A stretch of 64,000 bases of DNA, taken from Porphyromonadaceae bacterium UBA7042 (lineage in GTDB: Bacteria; Bacteroidota; Bacteroidia; Bacteroidales; Muribaculaceae). The position numbers and the translations under genes are program-made. The notes beneath the pieces were generated by a model, which made no database searches, was not told where the DNA came from, and saw nothing but the letters and a program-made list of their open reading frames with translations. This document shows positions 43,820 to 54,800 of the stretch, one piece after another. The first letter of the stretch is position 1. Every line of letters starts with the position of its first letter. The DNA lies in contig DLAR01000102.1 in the NCBI GenBank assembly GCA_002494015.1, forward strand, positions 25,226 through 89,225. Reading direction: 5' to 3'.

Positions 43820-44886
43820 GCCGCCCGACGGCCGGTCAGAAGGCCGGCCGCGCGGGGCATGAATGCCGTTATGAGATAATATAGGCCGAGAAGGCAGCCC
43901 AGCAAAAGGAAATACCCTGTGATGAAGGTAGCGACAACCCCTAACCCGGTAGCCGGATGGAACACCTTCATCAATACAACCTTAAAATGATACAGAGCAA
44001 TATAATGGGAGGCAAAGACAAAAAAAGCCGCCCCTGTCAGGAATTTGTTTGCTCTAAAATCATACTTTTCAACCAAATAAGCCGCAAGATTAATCGCCAG
44101 CGCAATTACCACCAGCATGTTACAGCATTTAATCAGCATAGCGGCTTCATAGCTCCACGAACTGACAACCATATAGGCGAGTCCGAGAACGGGGTAAAGA
44201 ATGAAACATTGAACTCTCCACTTTCCAAAAAAGTCAAGAAGATTGATGTTGCGGATTGAAAGCAAACCGCCAAAATAAAAGAAAAACAGCGAAGAAAACA
44301 AAAGGAGCATGTAGTCTGACTCACGGGTATAAAGATAAAAACACACCGCGCCAAGCAAAACCACGATAAACCATCCTCCTCTTCTGACAATTACATAATT
44401 GAAGAACGGAACCAGCAAGACACACAGCATCAGTTCACGGATAAACCACATGGGAGCATCATGCGGATAACCGGCAAAGCTGTTCATCAGATAACCTGAT
44501 ACGACATCGCGACCACCGGCAGACACACCGCGAGTGGCGACGTACTCTATACCGCACACAAAGGCAATCGCGATTGTATTCCAGACAACGTAAGGGACAA
44601 ACAACGAATGAAACCGTCGTTTAACCTTCGACAAGTATCGCGCCTTGGTCATTTCGCCACCCGAAAAAAACAGATAGCCGGAAATAAAGAAAAAAGTCGC
44701 CACACCGTTTTCGCTAAGGAACCCCTTAACCCAGTGCCACAGTCCCCGGAATAAGCCATAGTCCTCCAGCCTGACTATTCCACCGCTCACCTGAAGGGTA
44801 TCCGTTGAAAACACATGGACGGCGACTATACACATAATCAAGGGCCAGCGAATCAGAGCCAACACTCTCGATGTAGTCTGATCCAT
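43816..44886 (-). CDS. Acyltransferase family 3 membrane protein
   Basis: This 356-residue protein of about ten membrane helices starts with RWPLIMCIVAVHVFS. The conserved His-x-Phe carries the family's catalytic histidine. It goes on with FLSENGVATFFFISGYLFF and PYVVWNTIAIA, typical of Acyl_transf_3 enzymes that O-acetylate polysaccharides or lipopolysaccharide. It lies 3 nt downstream of fmt and may be cotranscribed with fmt and the RluA gene. The 3' end is convergent with the porin gene and shares 4 bp. Confidence 0.85.
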   Translation of the reverse strand: MDQTTSRVLALIRWPLIMCIVAVHVFSTDTLQVSGGIVRLEDYGLFRGLWHWVKGFLSENGVATFFFISGYLFFSGGEMTKARYLSKVKRRFHSLFVPYVVWNTIAIAFVCGIEYVATRGVSAGGRDVVSGYLMNSFAGYPHDAPMWFIRELMLCVLLVPFFNYVIVRRGGWFIVVLLGAVCFYLYTRESDYMLLLFSSLFFFYFGGLLSIRNINLLDFFGKWRVQCFILYPVLGLAYMVVSSWSYEAAMLIKCCNMLVVIALAINLAAYLVEKYDFRANKFLTGAAFFVFASHYIALYHFKVVLMKVFHPATGLGVVATFITGYFLLLGCLLGLYYLITAFMPRAAGLLTGRRAA

Positions 44887-44889
44887 AGC

Positions 44890-45852
44890 CTATTCAAACG
44901 AGGGCGAAACCAGATGGGATCCTCTCAGAAAATCAGAGGCCGACATGCGACGTTTGCCCTGCGGCTGGAGCGACAAGACTTCGATCAGGCCATCACTGCA
45001 TCCAACCATCAACCGATATCTGTCAATTACAGTCTGTCCGGGTTCAACATCTGCCCCACCATCAAGCACGGCAGTCTCGAAAATCTTTACCGAGCCAATC
45101 TCTTTTCCGTCGTCGGTCAAAACCGACCATGCCGCGGGATAAGGCGAAAGGCCGCGCACGAGGTTGTGAATCTCGCGAGCGGGACGGTTCCAGTCAATGC
45201 GGCATGTTTCTTTAAATATTTTGGGGGCCGGAGTCGGCTCGGTATCTCCGACGAGCTGATCCTGCGGAATTGTTTTGAGCGTTCCGTCAATAATCGACTC
45301 AATCGTGTCGATTGTCAGATCGGCACCCAGCAACATCAACCGGTCATGTACATCCCCGACGTTGTCGGTCGGGAGAATATCCACCCGCTCCTGTGCGATA
45401 ATGTCACCCGTGTCAATCTCGTGTTTAAGAAAGAAAGTTGTCACGCCCGTCTCGGTGTCGCCGTTTATAACCGCCCAGTTTATAGGCGCGGCCCCTCGGT
45501 AACGAGGCAGCAGTGACGCATGGAGGTTGAATGTGCCGAGGCGCGGCATCGACCACACTACCTCGGGGAGCATACGGAACGCGATGACAATGAACAAGTC
45601 GGCATCGAGAGACCGGAGTTCCTCGACAAACTCAGGGTCTTTCAGCTTGACAGGCTGCATCAGATGCAGACCTTTTTCTACCGCATACTGCTTGACTGGC
45701 GACTGGAGCAGTTTGTGGCCGCGTCCGGCCGGTTTGTCGGGCATGGTGATAACACCGACGACATTATAACCGCCTTCGACAATGCGTCGCAGACTCTCCA
45801 CGGCGAAATCGGGTGTGCCGAGAAACACTATTTTAAGATCTTCTTTCTTCAT
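44890..45852 (-). CDS. fmt: Methionyl-tRNA formyltransferase
   Basis: This 320-residue enzyme transfers a formyl group from 10-formyl-THF to initiator Met-tRNA. The catalytic region is intact: FNLHASLLPRYRGAAPINWAVINGDTETGVT contains the SLLP motif and the Asn-His-Asp trio. The N-terminus IVFLGTPDFAVESLRRIVEGGYNVVGVIT is standard. The C-terminal OB-like domain binds tRNA. It lies 24 nt after the RluA-type gene and 3 nt before the acyltransferase gene on the same strand. All features match the family. Confidence 0.97.
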   Translation of the reverse strand: MKKEDLKIVFLGTPDFAVESLRRIVEGGYNVVGVITMPDKPAGRGHKLLQSPVKQYAVEKGLHLMQPVKLKDPEFVEELRSLDADLFIVIAFRMLPEVVWSMPRLGTFNLHASLLPRYRGAAPINWAVINGDTETGVTTFFLKHEIDTGDIIAQERVDILPTDNVGDVHDRLMLLGADLTIDTIESIIDGTLKTIPQDQLVGDTEPTPAPKIFKETCRIDWNRPAREIHNLVRGLSPYPAAWSVLTDDGKEIGSVKIFETAVLDGGADVEPGQTVIDRYRLMVGCSDGLIEVLSLQPQGKRRMSASDFLRGSHLVSPSFE

Positions 45853-45876
45853 TTTCTTCTTTAATTAAGAGAGTGT

Positions 45877-46554
45877 TTAATAACAACTGTTAAACGCCTG
45901 CCACAGCGGATTATTGTCGGGAAGCGGAGCTGTCACATCGATTTCCTTGCCCGAAACAGGATGTACAAACTGAATGCGGCGTGCCATCAGCGAAATCGAG
46001 CCGTCGGGGTTGGAACGCTTGTCTCCATATTTCAGGTCGCCTCTTATAGGGCATCCGATTGCAGCGAGTTGCACGCGAATCTGGTGCTTGCGACCTGTCT
46101 CAAGGTTTACTTCAAGAAGATTGTAGCGGTCGCTCGACCCGATGTGGCGGTAGGACAAAATCGCCTCTTTAGCACCGTTTTTAGGTGTGAGCGAGGCATA
46201 AGACTTGTTGTTCTTCTCAGTTGTGGTGATGTAATGGATAATGCGGTCCTCCTCCTTTGGCGGCAGATTTCGGGTCAAGGCCCAGTAGGTCTTTTTGACC
46301 TCGCCGTTGCGGAACATCTCGTTCATGCGAGCAAGAGCCTTGGAGGTCTTGGCAAAAACCACGAGTCCGGCCACAGGACGGTCAAGGCGGTGCACCACCC
46401 CGAGGAATACATTCCCCGGCTTGGCATACTTTTCCTTAATCCATCGTTTGACAGTCTCGACGAGCGGCTCATCACCCGTCTTATCGCCCTGCACAATCTC
46501 CCCCGGAGCCTTGTTGACGATTATAATATGGTTATCTTCGTAGACTACTTGCAT
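45877..46554 (-). CDS. RluA-family pseudouridine synthase
   Basis: This 225-residue enzyme converts uridine to pseudouridine in rRNA or tRNA. The catalytic aspartate lies in GVVHRLDRPVAGLVVFAKTS. The flanking blocks (VVYEDNHIIIVNKAPGEIV at the start and ETGRKHQIRVQLAAIGCPI later) are family hallmarks. It lacks an N-terminal S4 domain, so it resembles the short RluA/TruC-type members. The position to be modified cannot be inferred. It precedes fmt on the same strand. Confidence 0.94.
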   Translation of the reverse strand: MQVVYEDNHIIIVNKAPGEIVQGDKTGDEPLVETVKRWIKEKYAKPGNVFLGVVHRLDRPVAGLVVFAKTSKALARMNEMFRNGEVKKTYWALTRNLPPKEEDRIIHYITTTEKNNKSYASLTPKNGAKEAILSYRHIGSSDRYNLLEVNLETGRKHQIRVQLAAIGCPIRGDLKYGDKRSNPDGSISLMARRIQFVHPVSGKEIDVTAPLPDNNPLWQAFNSCY

Positions 46555-46561
46555 AAATATA

Positions 46562-46819
46562 TCAATTGGTGCTCAAATTTACTTTTACAATGTTTCCGTG
46601 CAAATTTTTATTTAAAGGATGCACATAAACCCATGTTTCACCATCCTCTGCCACAAACTTTTGGCAAAGAGAAGGCACGGCATAGAAAGCCTCTCCCAAA
46701 GCGTTATAGAAGTCGTAATACTCGACACCGACATCTACATCAGGTATGACATTGCCGGCATTATCTAAAAATGAAACATTACGATTATTCTGCACAAATA
46801 CGTCTTTATATCTTAACAT
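46562..46819 (-). pseudogene. C-terminal remainder of the DUF6056-like gene, displaced by one frameshift
   Basis: This 85-codon frame (MLRYKDVFVQNNRNVSFLD to VKVNLSTN) overlaps the end of the upstream membrane protein by 14 nt in another frame. Dropping one A in the run AAGATATAAAG on the minus strand would join WFGRYVK directly to YKDVFVQNN and give one continuous protein of about 530 residues. Its beta-rich character and lack of its own start context fit a severed C-terminal domain rather than an independent gene. A sequencing error is equally possible. Confidence 0.55.
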
Positions 46820-48155
46820 ATCTGCCGAACCACAAATTGCGCTTATCTTTTTCAATATTCTCCAAGCATTCAGGCACAATGGCTATTGTGCGCCCCGGAT
46901 AAATAATATTCAAAATCACAAGTTGAACAGGATTTATCCAAGTATTGTCAACAGGATATTTTAACGTATATAGCGGAGCGGAGACTGATAAATCGTAGTA
47001 TACCGTACCACTTTCCGATTCATCCAACAATGCTGAAATCCGTCGGTGCTCTTTATAATAATGCCCCTGCCAATATATCACGCCCATGAAAAACAACAAA
47101 ATCAAAGCAAAGATCACATATAACGATTTCCGGACTATCCTTTTAAAGTCAGACTGAAAAAATATCCCAAGCAAATTGATGAATGCGATAATCGCGAATA
47201 CCTCTCCAAACCATGCCGACCGACCAAATCGGAAAGAGGTTCTCGCACACAACAAGCATCCTCCGACAGCAATGACCGCAGGAATGTAAAAGTCAGGTTT
47301 ACACGCAACCTTTATAAACCGATGAGAAAACCGCGACAGGAGCAACAAACCGCTCGCGCCAAACAGCAGAATGGTCACAGGTATAGTTTTGAGTACTGTA
47401 AACCCCGTAATCTCCACACCGGCGATTGCATCAGAAGCGGTCAGTCTTGTCAATATTCCGGGTGCAGAAACAACCATTATACAGCCAAGCACATAGGCCC
47501 CAAACATAAACCATTGTGTCAAAGACAATCTAAATTTATGAATCAGAATGTATATTCCCAATGCGCCACACATCAAGACGGCCATCCCTTCATGCTGCCA
47601 CCCACAAAATAGGGAGAAAAGACTGACCGCGATTAAATCCCATGTTTTTCTATCGGATTGTTTTCTAAGAAACAACATGTAAAACAAGGTATTAAACAGA
47701 ACTACCGGGATATAATTCAGCATTAAATCAGTTATAAACATTCCACCCCTCCACGGCAAAAAGACAATAATAGCCAACCATGTTGTAATTAAGCGCAAAG
47801 GAGTCGGAATAAATTTAAGATTGACCCCATGAGAGGCAACCGCCATAAAATAAACCATCAGTACGGTTAGCACCGACAACAATAAAGTCCCTGTTATCCT
47901 CGGTAAATACAGAACCCAGAACGGGCAAATGACATTAGGAAGACGACCATTTTCATCTTCCCTCATAAACATAAAATACTTGGCAAATGAGCTGAATGAG
48001 AAATCGGCAGAACCCGAATTTAATGATTTATAGTTATTAACAAACAATAAATCATCCACTTGGGAAGGAGTGAGATAATATATTGCCCAATAGACCATAA
48101 TCATAGCCATAAGGGCAACCACAACAAAAGTATTTCTGCGAGAAAATAGTCTCAT
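46806..48155 (-). CDS. DUF6056-like polytopic membrane protein (apparently truncated)
   Basis: This 449-residue protein has about ten membrane helices. The N-terminal loop LTPSQVDDLLFVNNYKS and later SLFCGWQHEGMAV fit DUF6056/GT-C-like membrane proteins that act on lipid-linked sugars. An acidic pair in the first periplasmic loop (QVDD) is typical of GT-C enzymes. The C-terminus ends in a different frame from a following 85-codon remnant (46562-46819), so the gene is probably broken by a 1-nt insertion. A minus-strand -7 box TAATTTTG lies at 48169-48176. The function is inferred. Confidence 0.65.
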   Translation of the reverse strand: MRLFSRRNTFVVVALMAMIMVYWAIYYLTPSQVDDLLFVNNYKSLNSGSADFSFSSFAKYFMFMREDENGRLPNVICPFWVLYLPRITGTLLLSVLTVLMVYFMAVASHGVNLKFIPTPLRLITTWLAIIVFLPWRGGMFITDLMLNYIPVVLFNTLFYMLFLRKQSDRKTWDLIAVSLFSLFCGWQHEGMAVLMCGALGIYILIHKFRLSLTQWFMFGAYVLGCIMVVSAPGILTRLTASDAIAGVEITGFTVLKTIPVTILLFGASGLLLLSRFSHRFIKVACKPDFYIPAVIAVGGCLLCARTSFRFGRSAWFGEVFAIIAFINLLGIFFQSDFKRIVRKSLYVIFALILLFFMGVIYWQGHYYKEHRRISALLDESESGTVYYDLSVSAPLYTLKYPVDNTWINPVQLVILNIIYPGRTIAIVPECLENIEKDKRNLWFGRYVKI

Positions 48156-48168
48156 CGTGTTTTTCCCG

Positions 48169-48176
48169 CAAAATTA
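48169..48176 (-). promoter_or_regulatory. -7 element of the DUF6056-like gene
   Basis: The minus strand reads TAATTTTG followed by C, about 14 nt before the ATG at 48155. It lies back to back with the ruvA promoter. Confidence 0.5.
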
Positions 48177-48186
48177 CTGTTTTTTA

Positions 48187-48216
48187 TTGGATTCACGAAA
48201 AGTTGATGTAACTTTG
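48187..48216 (+). promoter_or_regulatory. Promoter of the ruvA-sprA unit
   Basis: TTG at 48187-48189 and TAACTTTG at 48209-48216 are 19 bp apart. The ATG of ruvA is 30 nt downstream. Confidence 0.75.
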
Positions 48217-48245
48217 TAATGCTTAATGTTTAGACAAGAGTTTTT

Positions 48246-48830
48246 ATGATTGAATATATCAAGGGCAATGTCGAGGAGCTGACACCGGCCTATGCCGTGA
48301 TTGACAACGGCGGAACAGGATACATGCTGAATATCTCGCTGTCGACTTTTTCGGGTCTCGAAAATGAAAAAGGGATAGTGAAACTGCTCGTCCACGAGGT
48401 GATACGCGAAGATGCGTGGGTGCTGTACGGGTTTCTTACCGCCCGGGAGCGCGAAATGTTCAGGCTGCTGATCGGAGTGTCGGGCGTGGGAGCCAACACT
48501 GCCCGCATGATTCTGTCATCGGTTCCGGCACCCGAGCTTGAGGCAGTAATCGTCTCGGGCGACCACGGCAAACTGAAAAATGTCAAGGGAATCGGCACTA
48601 AAACAGCCCAGCGCATAATTGTTGACCTCAAGGATAAAATAAAAGCCTCTGACGATACGTTATCATTACAACCCGTTACCGACAATTCGGTTCAGGAGGA
48701 GGCTCTTGCAGCAATGGTCATGCTCGGATTTCCTCGCCCGCAGGCTCAGAAAGTTCTCAAAAAAATCTTTGAGGCCAATCCTGCCATCAAGGTCGAGGCG
48801 GCCATCAAGCAGGCTCTCTCAATGATGTAA
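48246..48830 (+). CDS. ruvA: Holliday junction branch migration protein RuvA
   Basis: This 194-residue subunit binds four-way DNA junctions and recruits the RuvB motor. Domain I is an OB fold (MIEYIKGNVEELTPAYAVID). Domain II has two helix-hairpin-helix motifs (LIGVSGVGANTARMILS and NVKGIGTKTAQRIIVDLKDK). Domain III, after an acidic linker, is a small helical bundle (VQEEALAAMVMLGFPRPQAQKV) that contacts RuvB. The length is standard. The sprA gene begins 38 nt after its stop. The ruvA-sprA order is common in Bacteroidota. Confidence 0.97.
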   Translation: MIEYIKGNVEELTPAYAVIDNGGTGYMLNISLSTFSGLENEKGIVKLLVHEVIREDAWVLYGFLTAREREMFRLLIGVSGVGANTARMILSSVPAPELEAVIVSGDHGKLKNVKGIGTKTAQRIIVDLKDKIKASDDTLSLQPVTDNSVQEEALAAMVMLGFPRPQAQKVLKKIFEANPAIKVEAAIKQALSMM

Positions 48831-48868
48831 CCACCGTCGGGCCGGGTGTTTAACGGTAAAAACAGACC

Positions 48869-51800
48869 TTGGCTCGTAGTAACTACAAAATACCTCTCGT
48901 CGTGTCAATCGTGGGCGCAGTGTGTGCGCTTGCGACGGTTGCGTTCTATTCCGCAGCCCAGTTTGTCACGCCCGGGTTCAACCCTCCCGCGCCGGTGATG
49001 ACATCGCCGCTCGTAGCCGAGGCCGACTCCATCATGATGCCCTTCCCGGTACAGCAGACCGTTCCGCAGACCTACGAAGACCTCATGGCCGAGGATTTTG
49101 CCGCCGACCTCGACACCCCCTCCAACATCAAGACTGTCACCGAGTATGACCCCGAAACGGGATGCTACGTCGTGCGCACCAAGCTCGGCGACATGGACAT
49201 CGCCACACCTTTCTATCTCTCGGCCGAGCAATACAACAACTGGCAGTTGCGCGAGTCGATGCAGAATTACTACCGCAAGCGCAATGCCGAGGCGATAAAC
49301 AACCCTGACAAGGAGCCGTTCAACATCCTCGACATGAATTTCGCCCTCGGGCCTCTTGAAAAAATATTCGGCCCGGGCGGCGTGCAGTTGAAAACGCAAG
49401 GCTCGGTACAGGTGTCGATGGGCATAAAGTCAAACAAGACCGACAATCCGGCCCTGTCGCTGACTTCGCGCCGCAAAACCTACTTTGACTTCGACCAGAA
49501 GATTCAGGCCACGATTGCCGCAAGCGTCGGCGACCGGTTGAAGTTCAACATGACCTATAATACCGACGCGACATTTGATTTCGACTCAAAAAACCTGAAG
49601 CTCGCCTATGAAGGTCAGGAAGACGACATCGTAAAGAGCATCGAGGCCGGCAACGTGTCGATGACCACCGGGTCGTCGCTGATCCGAGGCAGCACCGCGC
49701 TTTTCGGCATCAAGACCCAGCTGCAATTCGGCAAACTGACCACGACGGCCCTCGTCTCACAGCAGAACTCCGAGTCTCGCAGCGTGAACACCAAGGGCGG
49801 CGTACAGACTACCGATTTCACGATTCAAGCCGACAACTACGACCAAAACCGGCACTTTTTTTTAGGACATTTTTTCCGTGACAATTACGACCGTTTCGCA
49901 TCCAAGCTGCCATTTGTATCGTCGGGAATCAACATCACCCGCATCGAGGTGTGGGTCACCAACAAGAGCGGCAACTACAACCAGAGCCGCAACCTCGTCG
50001 CGTTCATGGACCTCGGCGAGAGCAGTGTGCTTGCAAGCGACTACTGGCACCCCAACCCCGCACTTCAAAACCCGGCCAATGCCTCCAACAACCTCCTCTC
50101 GGTCATAAAAACCGACTACCCCGGGGCACGAAACATCAACACCGTCACTCAGGCATTGGAACCACTCGCGGCCTACGGCATCGAGGGCGGCACGGGATTT
50201 GAGAAAGTCGAGTCGGCCCGCCTCCTGTCGTCAAGCGAGTACACTCTCAACTCCACACTCGGTTATATCTCGATCAAAAGCGCGCTGAACGCCGACGAGG
50301 TTCTGGCCGTGGCCTACGAATACACCTATAACGGGCAGGTCTATCAGGTGGGCGAGTTCTCGGGCGACATCACGACCACCGACCAGTCGCTCTACGTCAA
50401 AATGCTGAAAAGCACGACTATCAACCCGCGACTCCCCATGTGGGACCTCATGATGAAAAATGTCTACTCGCTCGGTGCCTATCAGGTACAGAAATCCAAT
50501 TTCCGCCTCAACATCAAGTATCTGAGCGACACCACCGGCACCGAAATCAACTACCTCCCGGTGGCGGGAATCTCCAACATACCCCTGCTTCAGGTCATGA
50601 ACCTCGACCGCATCGACTCCAACGAGGCATCCAACCCCGACGGGTTCTTTGACTTTATCGAGGGATATACCATCCAGTCGTCATCGGGCAAGATTATCTT
50701 TCCCGTCGTCGAACCTTTCGGCTCCCACCTTGCCGAGAAAATCGGAAACCCGGAAATCGCGCGACAATATGTCTATCAGGAGCTTTACGACTCAACGCTG
50801 ATTGTCGCCCGCCAGTTCTCGGACAAGAACAAATTTGTCCTCACCGGCAAATATCAGGCATCCAACGGGTCGCAGATCCGGCTCAACGCGATGAACGTGC
50901 CGCGCGGCTCGGTTGTCGTTATGGCCGGCGGAGTGCAGCTTATCGAAAACAGCGACTACACCGTAGACTACGCTATGGGCATCGTGACGATTACCAATCA
51001 GAGCATCATCGACTCGGGACAGAGCATCAGTGTGACGATGGAAAACCAGTCACTCTATTCGACCCAGCGGAAAACCCTCCTCGGCCTCGACCTCAACTAC
51101 AGGTTCAACAAGGATTTCAACATCGGGGCGACCGTCATGCACTTCTCCGAGAAAGCGCTGACCGAGAAAGTCAACATAGGCGACGAGATTATCAACAACA
51201 CCATGTGGGGGCTCAACATGCAGTACAACACGCGTTTCATGTGGCTGACCAATCTGTTAAACAAAATCCCCACCGTCAACGCCACACAGCCGTCGACTCT
51301 TGCCGTTCAGGCCGAATTTGCACAGCTCATACCCCACAAGCAACCGACCGGCAGCAACAAGGGCAGCTCCTACATCGATGATTTCGAGTCGACCCAGACC
51401 GGCATCGACCTGCGCTCACCCTATTCGTGGTTTCTCGCATCGACCCCCTACGACCCGTCGGCCGACGCGCTTTTCCCCGAAGCCGCGCTGTCCAACAACG
51501 TCGACTACGGCAAGAACCGCGCCCTGCTTTCATGGTACTTCATCGACCGCATGTTCACATCGCGCAACTCGTCACTGTGTCCCGGCTACATCAAGAGCGA
51601 CTACGAGCAGCTGAGCAACCCCTACGTCCGCGAAGTCACTTCCCACGAGATTTTCCCCGGCCGTGAGCTGACCTACGGGGAATCCAACACCATCCAGACT
51701 CTCAACCTGTCGTTCTACCCTACCGAGCGCGGCCCCTACAACCTCGACGCGACCAATATCGATGACGAGGGCAGGCTGCTCAATCCTGAAAAACGCTGGG

Positions 51801-54800
51801 GAGGCATCATGCGCAAGATGGACAACACCAACTTCGAGCAATCCAATATCGAATATGTCCAGTTCTGGATGCTCAGCCCATTCCTTGACCCCGAAAACAA
51901 CAATCTCGAAGGTGGCGACCTCTATCTCAACTTCGGCGAAATATCCGAGGACATACTCAAAGACGGGTTAAAGAGCTACGAAAACGGCATCCCCTACGAC
52001 GGTGACGACCGTTATCTGCAAAACACCGTGTGGGGACGCGTTTCATCGCAAAACTCGCTGACCTACGCATTTGACAACAACTCGGGTGCCCGTGTCATTC
52101 AGGACGTGGGTCTTGACGGACTGCCCAACAGCGACGAATTTGTCTTCGATTCCTACCGCGACTACCTCGACCAACTGCGCCGGAAACTCTCACCCGCTGC
52201 TATCGCCCGGATGCAGGAAGACCAGTTCTCGGCATTCAACGACCCTGCCGGTGACAACTACCATTTTTATCGCGGATATGACTACGATGAAATGCGCGCC
52301 TCCATCATCGAGCGTTACAAGCATTACAACGGCGTCGAGGGCAACTCTCTGTCACCCGAGGATGCGTCGGACCCTCTCTACCAGTCCTCGCGCAGCCTTC
52401 CCGATGTCGAGGACATCAATCAGGACAACACGCTCAACGAGTATGAACGCTATTTCCAATACAAGGTTTCCATTCGTCCCGAAGACCTCGAAGTGGGCAG
52501 AAATTATATCACCGACAAGCAGGTGTCGATTGTCCCCACCCCGTCAGGGAAAAATCTTGAGGTCGTGTGGTATCAGTTCAAGATACCGTTGAGCGACTAC
52601 GAGAAAGTCGTCGGCAACATCAGCGACTTCTCGACAATCCGTTTCGCCCGCATGTTCATGACCGGTTTCAAGGCAGTCACCCACCTGCGCTTTGCAACCT
52701 TCGAGCTTGTGCGCGGCGAGTGGCGCCCCTATGATTTCAACCTCAACAACCGTGGCGATTCCCCGGCCGAGGGACAGCTTGACATCTCGGTGGTAAACAT
52801 CGAGGAAAACGCGTCGCGCCAGCCGGTCAACTACGTCCTTCCCCCGGGTGTCACCCGCATCACCGACCCGGGACAAAGCCAGATTGTACAGCTCAACGAG
52901 CAGTCGATGTCGATGAAAGTCATCGGCCTGCGTCCCGGTGATGGCCGTGGAGTGTACCGCAACACACTCCTTGACCTCCGCAACTACAAGAAAATGCAGA
53001 TGTGGATTCACGCCGAAAAACTCATCGACGACGAGACCAACCTGCGCTCGGGAGAACTCTCGCTGTTCATCCGTCTCGGAAGCGATGTCAAGAGCAACTA
53101 TTACGAGTATGAAATCCCGCTTGAACTGACCCCTCCCGGAAAGTACGACGAAGATTCGGAACGTTCCAAAGTGTGGCCCGCGGCCAACTATATGGACTTT
53201 GACCTCCAGACACTTGTCAACCTCAAGAAGGAGCGCAACCGGGCCAAGAGCGCGCAAGAGCCGGGGGTGGGATTCGGGACACTGTACCGTGGCCGCGACC
53301 CGGCCAACGAGCGCAACAGCATCGCTGTAATCGGCAACCCGTCGCTGAGCGATGTCAGGGTGCTGCTCGTCGGGGTGCGCAACAACTCAAGCGTTGTCAA
53401 GGACGGCACCGTGTGGGTCAACGAGCTTAAAGTCACCGACTTCAACAGCGAAGGCGGATGGGCCGCGAAAGGGAACGTCAACCTTGGCGTTTCTGACATT
53501 GCCACGCTCAATTTCGGCGCGCATGTCGAGACGGCCGGATTTGGCGGCGTTGACCAAGCCCTCAACCAGCGGCGGCTCGACGACTATGAGCAGTACAACT
53601 TTGCCGTGCAGGTCGATGCAGGCCGTTTCCTCCCCGAGGCAGCCAAACTCCGCGCGCCCATCTTCTACTCGGTATCAAAAGAAAAGACATCGCCCAAATA
53701 CAACCCGCTCGATCAGGACGTGCTGCTGAAAGACGCGCTCGACAACGCAGCCGACAAGCATGAACGCGACTCTATCGAAAACTTTGCCATCGAGCGTTCG
53801 ACGGTCAAGAGTTTCAGTATTTCGGGGTTGAAATTTGACGTGCAGAGCAAGAACCCCATGCCGTGGGATCCCGCCAACTTCACATTTAATTTCTCGTTCA
53901 ACAAACAGTCCAAGAGCGACCCGACTACCGAATATGAGAACACCAACGACTACCGTGGCAGTTTCCAGTATACCTACACTCCGTTCATAAAAGGCATCAA
54001 ACCATTCGGATGGATTAAAAGCAAGTCCAAGAACCTTAAATTTGTCAAGGATTGGGAAATAAACTATCTTCCCAACAACATATCGTTCCTGACCACCATG
54101 TCGCGCTACTACTACGAGCAGCAGACACGCTCCGAAACCGATGTCAATTTCCAGCTGCCCGTGGCTGTCAGCAAAAACTTCCTGTGGGACCGCCAACTCT
54201 CCCTGACATGGAATCTCACCAAGCAGCTTAACTTCAGTTTCAATTCCAACACCTCGGCCCGCATCGAGGAAACCGTCGGGGCCGTGAACCGCAAACTGTT
54301 CCCTGACAAATACAAGGAATGGAAAGACACCGTGTGGCAGAGCATTCTCTCGATGGGCACGCCGTGGAGCTACAATCAGACATTTGTCGCCTCCTACAAG
54401 GCCCCCTTCTCCCGCATCCCGGTTCTCGACTGGCTGACCGGCTCGGTGAGCTATAACGCCACCTACCGCTGGGACCGCGGTGCCGAAGTCGATGGCGTGT
54501 CTATGGGCAACTCCATCGCCAATCAGGCCGTGTGGAATGCCGACGGACGCATCAACTTCGAGTCCCTGTACAACAAATGGAACTTCACCAAAGAGGTCAA
54601 CAAACGTTTCGCGTCCAAAAGAAACAATGCCCGCAACACCCGCGAAAAGAAACCCAAGAAATTTGAACGCACATTTGCCCTGCTCCCCGACACCACACTG
54701 ACCATCAAGCACAACCTGCGCAGCAAGAAGATAAAAGTCACCGCAGCGACAGTCGACGGCAAACCGTTCAAGGCACAGACCAAGGTTATCGACGCCAACT

